From positions 434,001 through 498,000 of the forward strand of contig JAEVLN010000015.1 in assembly GCA_018350325.1 (NCBI GenBank): DNA of 64,000 nucleotides, in the 5' to 3' direction. The position numbers were made by a program, and so were the translations under genes. Of the stretch, positions 56,900-64,000 are shown piece after piece; the stretch's first letter is position 1, and every line of letters starts with the position of its first letter. Below the pieces are notes generated by a model. It saw only the letters and a program-made list of their open reading frames with translations, had not been told where the DNA came from and did no database searches. This DNA comes from Globodera rostochiensis. Its lineage: Eukaryota > Nematoda > Chromadorea > Rhabditida > Heteroderidae.

Positions 56900-59291
56900 T
56901 CAATCTTTTCTCTTTTTGGGCTCACTCGGACCTTCGTTTGTGTCAATCATTCTGAAAAATTGAAATGCGATAGAAACAAAAATGACAGAAATAGGGCCGA
57001 TTGGGCAAGCTGAAGAATGCTTTTCATCCCATTTCGCCTTTACCCGTCGCCGATTCCGCTGTCTTTGAAGGCAATGTCGATGCGATTCCACTGATGGTGC
57101 CAATTCCACTCAATTGCCTCCTTCTCCCACTTGGCCCATTTTGCTTCGTCACGCTCAATTGGACAACGAACCAACAGCCAATTGCCATGGTTAAAGTGCC
57201 GAAACACCAAACGCTCCCCCGTCAAATTGTTCTTCAATTCAAATGGCCCAGCAAAAGACCAATGATCAAGACAGATGATGAAATTGACCTGTTCGAACGA
57301 ATTGACAAATGCCTAAAAGAGAAACATTAATTAAAAACAAAAAATCGAAATGAAAAAAATGACCATTTTAAGTCCTTCCACTTCTAGCTTCAAATAAATG
57401 CATTGCAGCACTTTCGGAATTCCATCCCCGCGGGGCGTGTGCAACCATTTGGCCAAAGCTTGGTCAGAAGAAGCGCCGGCAAAGTCATCGGCCGGGAACG
57501 CGGGAAAAAGACAATAAGCTTGGATCATTCGGAGTTTTGGGCAACCGCGGAGAATGGCCGGAGAGAATTGGCGCAAACAGTCCAATTTTGAAGAATACCA
57601 CAACACAAGCCCACTAATGTTGTCATTGATTAGGGGCCAAATTTGGTGCCAAATCATTTCCCAACTGCGGTCTTGGTAGTCGTTTGTTTTAATCCGAAGG
57701 TTGGTCCCTTTGGAGTCGAAAAGTCGGCGAATGCTTTGGAGAAATTCGATGGCACTTCGGTCGATGTAACTAGGGTTGGACAAGAACGGGTATCCGGAAC
57801 CGGGACCGGTATCCGGGTGTTTTGGGCAAATTATCCGGGAACGGTATCCGGGTGTCCAGGTTCCGGGATACCCGGTATCCAGGGGTTGGATCCGGGCGGG
57901 TTAAGCAACCCTAATGTTGGTATTTTTTCGGAGAGATTTTTTTTTTTGATGGTGTTAGCGCTAGTAAAAATTTTGAATTTTGTGTGACATTTTGCTCAAA
58001 TTTTCATTAAAAATTATATTTGCGCTATTTTCGAGTTTGTCTAAATGAAACCGCCAACCCCTCCCATTCTTAAAAAGCTTCCCATATTTTTTAAATTTTG
58101 GTTGCAAATCTTTTAACAAATTAAGTCAAAAATTCAAAATTTTCTCGGCGGCGCCTATCGGCACCGCCGACCCGTCCTCCCACAAATAAAGCAGAATTCT
58201 CAACAAAAAAAAACTCTATCGGCAAATATCGATTTTTTATACAATTTTTATAACAAAAAATATAAAATTCTAAAAAGTTTACCAAAAATTTAATTTTTCA
58301 AAAAAAAAACAAGTTTAAGAAAATGCAATAACAAAATACTCCTTTTTGGTAAACAATTCTTTAAGAAAAATGAGATAAAAATCAAAAGAACCCTAAAAAT
58401 CGAACATTTTTCTAAAAATGCAATAGCAAAAAATGCAACCTAAAATCGATTTTTTTTTGAATCAGCCCCCCCCCCCAAAAAAATTCCTGGGTACGCTTTG
58501 ACCGTAGCCTGTTTCAGATAAAGAAGAGTTATTGACAAATGAAATTAACCATCCAACCTGATTGAATTTGATTTTATTCGTTTATTTTATGCGTTTATTT
58601 ACTTTTTCGCAAAAATCGCGTGAAAATTTAATTTTTTATAAAATTTTAATTATTATTTTCAAAAATTGAAAATTATCCGGTATCCGGACGGATATCCGGC
58701 TGTAAATTACTATCCGGTACCGGTATCCGGGTGTCAAGGAACCGGTGGAACCGCTATCCGGGGGACCCGGATAATATCCGGTCTTGTTCAACCCTAGATG
58801 TAACTATAAAATAACAAATCGTCAGAATATTATGAAAATTGAACAAAACATCAACAAAAAAAAATAGGACTTTCACAAAATCTAACGACATTGACCTCAT
58901 CCAAATGCTCTCAAATCCGATCACTTTGTCCGGAAGGGCCTTTTGCGGCCACTTCAGACGACGCTCGGCATAATTGCCCAAGCGTTTGACAATTTCAGCG
59001 CCATTTCCTTGGCCTGCGCTACGAATGTCCAACCAACCCAACGACCATTCCTTCAATTTGAAATGCGCGTCCACCAAAAGGTCAAATCGATCGCTGATCA
59101 AAGCAACTTTCAGGCCGAGGACAAAAGGGCCACAGAATTTGAAGACTTCAAATAAAACGTCGTCACAAACGAAACTGAATTTGATTTAATGCATTATTTG
59201 GTAATGCAAAGTGCCATCTTCATTGGGTGGAGGAAAAGAAAACTCACATTTCTTTCAATCGTTTCTCCACTTTCTTTGGATTGTCCGACAT
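56900..59291 (-). CDS. F-box-like family copy C, intact 349-residue frame
   Basis: Exons 59291-59248, 59174-58896, 57769-57364, 57312-57044 and 56951-56900 join in phase. Exon 1 reads [14 protein letters not shown]. Exon 2 carries the F-box-like module ([49 protein letters not shown]). Exon 3 reads [51 protein letters not shown]. Exon 4 reads [40 protein letters not shown]. Exon 5 ends [10 protein letters not shown], a basic nuclear-localisation-like tail. The family is clearly multicopy here (A to E). An F-box role (SCF ubiquitin ligase adaptor) is inferred from the N-terminal pattern only. Intron 2 contains the element 57771-58796, inserted at the splice acceptor; see findings. Confidence 0.8.
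57771..58796. mobile_element. hAT-like element, 1026 bp, TSD GATGTAAC
   Basis: TAGGGTTGGACAAGA at the left; the complement of TAGGGTTGAACAAGA at the right. Identical 8-mers GATGTAAC lie at 57763-57770 and 58797-58804. Subterminal TATCCGG repeats, a GC-rich hairpin (58146-58169) and poly-C inside. No transposase. It sits exactly at the intron 2/exon 3 boundary of copy C. Confidence 0.93.
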
Positions 59292-59329
59292 TTATTGATT
59301 GTTGTTGAAATTCCAAATAATTATACCAA

Positions 59330-59580
59330 TGATTAAATGAGGCTAAATAGAATGAACCTTTAATTCTTAATATACCTATGTGAACAAAAAACATTCTGTT
59401 CGAATGATTGTGACAAAATCGTCAAGAGGTCAAAGCGCTGCGGCCTCGCACGCGAGAGAAATAGTGCAGACAAAAAATGGGAAAAGAGAGAGAAATTGCC
59501 CGGAATTTGCCCATCTCTGATTGGCGTTAGGGAAAGACAAAAATCGATAATTTGTGCTCAATGAGGGCAGAGAAAGAAAA
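59330..59580 (-). promoter_or_regulatory. Conserved 5' flank of F-box-like copy C
   Basis: Matches 10990-11220 upstream of copy A over about 190 bp; read on the minus strand it contains AGCACAAATTATCGATTTTT, GCCGCAGCGCTTTGACCTC and GACGATTTTGTCACAATCAT. It probably includes the family promoter. Confidence 0.55.
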
Positions 59581-59599
59581 CATCCGTCTCTATTCTGTT

Positions 59600-60890
59600 T
59601 GCATTAGCGATGGGTAAAATAAAAATTGCGGGAACGGGAATTTCAAAAAGGTGCGAGTCGCATTTTTCCCGCACCCGCAAGTTTTTTGCGGGAATCTGTG
59701 CGGGAACGGGAAAAATTTTGAAAAACGAGTAATTTCGAATTTTGACTCAATGGACGGCAAAAAAGGAAAAAAAGCGAATTAATGTTTGAACGGATTGTTG
59801 GTAATAATCAGGGATGCTACTTTTAGGTAAATATATTTTTTCTGCGATCTTGGCACGCTGAGTTAAGCACGAAAAATCTCTGATCGGCGGTAGGAAAAAT
59901 TTTAGAATTAGAGCGACTTTTAGTCAATATAAATCAATATTTTGGCTTTTTTGAGAATAAATCAATATTTTGGCCTTTTTGATCAAAAATTCTCGAAAAA
60001 ATCAATATTTCAGGCACTTTTTCCCTAAATTTCTTAAGAAAAATGCAATAAAACAAAGAATGTACTCTTAAAAATTAAAAAAAAAATTTAAACAAAATGC
60101 ACTACAAAAAAACGACTTTTTCTTTGACCAAAAATCCACTCCACAAGATCGACATAAAAAAGGCCCAAAACTCTTTTGGACGATTCCGAACACCAAAAAT
60201 TGTCGTGGAGGGGGCAAAATTGGACAACGTCAAAGAGGTCCAAAACAATTGGGAGTCGAGGAGAGGGAATGTGACACAAATAATGTAAATTTTATGAAAT
60301 AGGTAATCGGGGGATGAGATTTTTAGGCAAATGCATATTCCTTCTGCCGCTTTGTTTTGGCGAGTTATGCACACTGTTTTTAGATGGAAATTTCGTCGTT
60401 TTAACTCATTAACTCACCTATCCGGTCGAAAACACCAATTTTAGGATTTGGCACCTAAAATACGGGTAAAAAAAATATCTTTGACACTTATTTTTGCCTA
60501 TTTGGTCGTTTTTTGAAAATTTTTAAAACCCCGAGACTAATGGACGAAAGTTGGGTTGCACGGGACCGAGACTTTTGGGAAAAATCGGGACCGGGTCAAG
60601 GGAGAAATTTTTCTTTTATCAAAATATTATGTAGTAAATTTAATTATTCTGGCAACTCATATTGTTGGTCTTCATCTTTGACATTGTCAACTCGGTTTTC
60701 TGTTTTCGAGAAAATCTTTTAAATTTTTCTGGGAAGGAGAGCTCGACGGTGCCGGAGAAATTTTTACAAAAATTGAATTCGGAAAGATGTGATTAATTTT
60801 TTCCATGTGCGCCTTTTAATTTTAAAAAAAGGTTTAAAAAGCAACAATTTTAAGTGTTTACTCCATTTTCTCGGTTTGAATTTCCCTCCA
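59600..60890. other. Repeat-rich intergenic stretch
   Basis: GCGGGAACGGGAA-type DNA at 59620-59720, a GGGACCGGGTC piece near 60560-60605 and a partial hairpin motif at 60735-60750. A 63-codon open stretch at 60097-60288 contains PKIVVEGAKLDNVKEVQNNW, which looks protein-like, but no family or partner exon is recognised. Confidence 0.35.
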
Positions 60891-60939
60891 AATTCTGTCG
60901 TCCTCAATTCTTTCGCTTTTTCGGCTCACTCGGACCTTT

Positions 60940-62362
60940 TTATGCGTCAAGCAGTCTAAAAATTAAAAAATATGTAAGAAACAAAATGGCATATATTTGG
61001 AAATACTAAAAATGGTAGTCGAGATTGGAATTTTGAAAGCAAGACCGGGTGGGTTGGTACCCAGCTTTTGTCAGCTCTAACAGACCAGGACCGGGAAACC
61101 GAGTTAGTCCGGGAACATGTGGACTTGGCGCCCCAACCGGCTTTTTCTGGAAAATAAGAGCAAAAAAATGTGAATTTCGTAGTACTTTCTTGAATAGGCA
61201 CATTGTTTTGAAAAGGTCGTAAAGTCTCTAATTTTTAAAAAATCACCCGTCGTCGATGCGGTTGTCGTTGAACGTAATTGAAATGCGCTGCCACTGACGA
61301 TGCCAATCCCACCTAACCGCCGCCTTTTCCCACTCGGCCCATTTGTCTTCGTCGCGCTCAATTGGACACCGAACCACCAGCCATTTGTCTCCCGTAAAGC
61401 GTCGCAACTCCAATCGCTCCCTCGTCAAATTGTTCTTCACTTCAAATGGCACAATGCCATCAGAAGACCAACAATGATTAATACAGATGATGAAATTGAC
61501 AGAAACGACTGAATTAACAAATGCCTTAAATGGATGAAAGGAATTTAAATCGAAGAAAGCCCGATAAAATCACCAGTTTGAGTCCTCCCATTTCCATTCC
61601 CCTCAACCAAAATTCGCATCGAAACACCTTCGGAAGGCCATCCCCGCGGGGCATGTGCAACCATTTGGCCATTGCTTGGGAAGAAGAAGCGCCGGCACTG
61701 TCATCGGCCGGGAAATTGGGAAAATCATAGCCCAAATTGATCAATCGGAGCTTTGCGCAATCGCTGAGAATGGCCGGAGAGAATTTTCGCAAACAGCCGA
61801 GTTGGGGGGAGAAAGGCAAAGAAATGCCGCAAATGTTGTCTTTGATCAGAGGCCAAATTCGGTGCCAAATGATTTCCCAACTGCGCTTTTGGTAGTCGTT
61901 TGTTCTGATGTAAAGATTGGTCCCTTTGGAGTCATCGAAAAGTCGGCGAATTCTTTGGAGAAATTCGATGGCACTTCGGTCGATGTAACTAAAGCGGGAT
62001 GCAGGACTTGTAACAGCGATTGTTCTCATTTTTAAATGTCTTAAACTGACCTTATCGTAATGCGTTCAAATCCGATCACTTTGTCTGGAAGTGATTTTTG
62101 TGGAATTGGCAACCGACGCTCGAACTTATTGCCAATGCATTTGACAATTTCTGTGCCCTTTCTGGCCACAGATAAAGCTGTAATTCAAAAAATGTTTAGA
62201 TAGAAGAAAAAGCCCTCACATTTTCTTGGTCCTATTTTTGAGGGCAAGACGCGCACTTCGGCGTGTCCCTGCTGCTAAAGTGATCAGAGATCGGGATAGT
62301 GCCAATGATTGGCAATCAGTAACTGAAGAATTGGCCTTCTTTTTCTTCGCTGATGGTGCCAT
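60940..62362 (-). CDS. F-box-like family copy D with a replaced N-terminus (chimeric), 320 residues
   Basis: Exons 62362-62220, 62161-62051, 61988-61574, 61524-61247 and 60955-60940 join in phase with no internal stop. Exon 1 is unrelated to the family: [16 protein letters not shown], then [13 protein letters not shown], very basic and probably nuclear. Exon 2 picks up the family downstream of the F-box-like module ([20 protein letters not shown]). Exon 3 reads [34 protein letters not shown]. Exon 4 reads [20 protein letters not shown]. The last exon stops early (LLDA then TAA), losing the KKRK tail of copies B and C. The family F-box-like module is therefore missing. The exon 2 acceptor (CTGTGGCCAG) lies inside ancestral coding DNA. 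Confidence 0.55.
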
Positions 62363-62477
62363 TTATTTTTTTGGTTTTATCTAAAATGAGATTTTATGAA
62401 TCAATTTTTCCATGAAGTGACCAAAAATATTTTTTAAAATAAGAAAAAAGTCAAAAATTATTTAGGCATGAAAAGCG

Positions 62478-63083
62478 CCTCGGGGACGTTTGGGCCCCGA
62501 CGTTTGGGCTCCGTCGTTTGGGCCCCAGGGACCTTTGAAGTGCCATAACTCTTCATGGAACCAACCAAACTAAATAAATTAGGTACCAATCGAAAGCTTT
62601 TGTTGGGTAGATTTTGTAATCAAATCACTGTGCTAAATATTTTATCGTTTACTTCAATATAAATAAAAATAAAGTTAATTAAAAAAAAGAACCTGAAACT
62701 GATCAAAACTGACTTTGTTTTTAAGCTAAAGAGTTTTTTTATCAATTCATCTTCCAACTTATCTTTTACATTATAACCCGCTAACAAAATCTTTACCATC
62801 CACTATTTTGCAGTCTTTGAACTAGGAGATCTTATTACTACAAAATTACAACAAAAACTTAGGTTTTCGCTCTTTTTAAACCATAACTTTTTAAAGGTTT
62901 ATATGATCGTTTAGTCCCTGCTAGATAATAGCTTCTAAAAATTCGATTGGTACCTAATTATTTAGTTTGGTTGGTTCCATGAAGAGTTATGGCACTTCAA
63001 AGGACTGGGGCTTAAACGGAGGGGCCCAAACGGCGGGGTCCAAACGTCGGGGCCCAAACGGCGGGGTCCAAACGTCCCGCTCC
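62478..63083. mobile_element. Fold-back element with CGTTTGGGCCCC ends
   Basis: The left end repeats GACGTTTGGGCCCCGACG. The right end repeats CAAACGGCGGGGTCCAAACG. The arms continue inward as AAGTGCCATAACTCTTCATG, AACCAACCAAACTAAATAA and their complements, then TACCAATCGAAAGCTTTT-like DNA. The central 300 bp is AT-rich and non-coding. Confidence 0.7.
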
Positions 63084-63086
63084 CTG

Positions 63087-63520
63087 AAAATCAGGGGCAT
63101 ACGGACCGAATCCAGACCGGTCCGAATACAGACCGGGACAGATTGGGCAATAACTTGCTTCAACCTTGACATATTTATAGTTATTCGAAAGCTCTAAGAG
63201 CTGAAGCTATTGTTAAGCAAAAGTTTTGTGATTGGACAAGTTTCAAAAAAGTTATGGCCAAAAAACTTTAAAAAAATTTTTGAATCCAGAATTTTGGGTT
63301 TTTTGGCCATAACTTTTTTGAAACTTGTCTATTTACAAAACATTTGCTTAAAAATAGCTTCAGCTCTTGAAAAGCTTTCGAATGACTATAATAATGTCTG
63401 AATATGTCAAAGTTAAAACAAGTTATTGCCCGGTCTGTATTCGGATCGGTCTGGATTCGGATCAATTTATGCTTGGTCTGTATTCCGACCATTCTGGATT
63501 CGGTTCGGTAGCCGAATCAG
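63087..63520. mobile_element. Palindromic (fold-back) element, copy 2
   Basis: Same family as 10287-10735: GACCGGTCCGAATACAGACC, AACTTGCTTCAACCTTGACA, GTTATGGCCAAAAAAC and their complements are arranged around a centre near 63285. Confidence 0.65.
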
Positions 63521-63903
63521 GGTTAAATTCAACTTTTGCATAAGACATATGAGAAAAAATGGGCGCGCTGAAATACGCTCAATTAACCTTTCAGTTTGCA
63601 TCAAATTCCCTAAAAAAATTGTATTTCAAACTGTTTGTTCAAAGTGTTGTTTTTTGGTACTTTTCCGTTTTGTGCATATAAAACGGGATTAACCAAACCC
63701 GAATTACTGGGTTTGAGTTCGGTTCGGTCTGAAAACCGACAACCGCACTACTGGATTGCCATTTTTAGAATAAAAGCATTCAAAAAAGGACAAATGGGAG
63801 AATTTGAACAATTTGAAACACTGTGATAATTATGCAAAGGTTTATTTCCTTTTGGCACATTTGTCTTCATATTCCTTTCATTATTCATAAATAAACTAAA
63901 AAA

Positions 63904-64000
63904 ATGAAAATGTTCTGCCCTCTTTTAATGACAAATCTTCTGCTGCTGCTGGTGATGGATGACCTCATCTCAGCCTTACCTATCTTAGGCATTTTTGTAC
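63904..64000 (+). CDS. Start of a secreted protein gene, cut by window end
   Basis: ATG at 63904 opens MKMFCPLLMTNLLLLLVM, then DDLISALPILGIFV, running off the end. A basic residue, then a long leucine-rich hydrophobic stretch with a plausible cleavage after SALP or ISA, is typical of a signal peptide. Nothing further can be said; the rest lies outside the window. Confidence 0.5.
   Translation, partial: MKMFCPLLMTNLLLLLVMDDLISALPILGIFV

Overview
The window is eukaryotic and AT-rich, with short exons, GT-AG introns and very many repeats. The gene content points to a plant-parasitic tylenchid nematode, most likely a cyst nematode (Globodera or Heterodera). It holds a SPRYSEC-like SPRY gene, a secreted CAP (venom-allergen-like) gene, a glutathione-synthetase-like gene with a degraded glycine triad, a multicopy F-box-like family, a BTB gene and an astacin fragment. 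The genus is inferred from family content; nothing in the sequence states it directly.

Layout. 1-7 kb: 3' end of a SPRY gene, a hAT transposon remnant, a coiled-coil exon, an F-box-like fragment split by a MITE, and a broken duplicate of the SPRY 3' end. 7-11 kb: pyrimidine-rich DNA and fold-back elements. 11-13 kb: F-box-like copy A (broken). 15 kb: BTB gene. 16.4-17.6 kb: a 116-bp tandem array. 17.6-22.8 kb (minus): SLC7-type amino-acid transporter with a duplicated, decayed 5' exon cassette. 23-26 kb: zinc-finger tail, a hAT-like element and a kinesin-light-chain TPR fragment. 27-32.4 kb: a 39-bp array and a four-exon gene for a small secreted protein with eight cysteines, whose introns carry three transposon-like elements. 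32.5-34.4 kb: MITEs with perfect 8-bp target duplications. 34.9-41.7 kb: ten-exon glutathione-synthetase-like gene with minisatellites in introns 5 and 6. 42.8-46 kb: astacin exon, nested elements, second hAT remnant. 48.5 kb: C2H2 gene. 49.7-53.5 kb (minus): F-box-like copy B, killed by a Mutator-like element. 55 kb (minus): CAP gene. 56.9-62.4 kb (minus): F-box-like copies C (intact, 349 codons) and D (chimeric, 320 codons). 62.5-63.5 kb: fold-back elements. 63.9 kb: start of another secreted protein.

Main theme. Several gene families typical of host interaction sit in DNA heavily invaded by small hAT-like elements (TIRs starting CAG or TAG, 8-bp TSDs). I resolved ten elements with exact 8-bp TSDs, plus one Mutator-like element with an 11-bp TSD. 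Some sit on or next to splice sites. In copy C the element end appears to provide the replacement splice acceptor. A GC-rich hairpin (core CGGCGGCGCC-TATC-GGCACCGCCG) recurs about twenty times inside elements whose termini differ.
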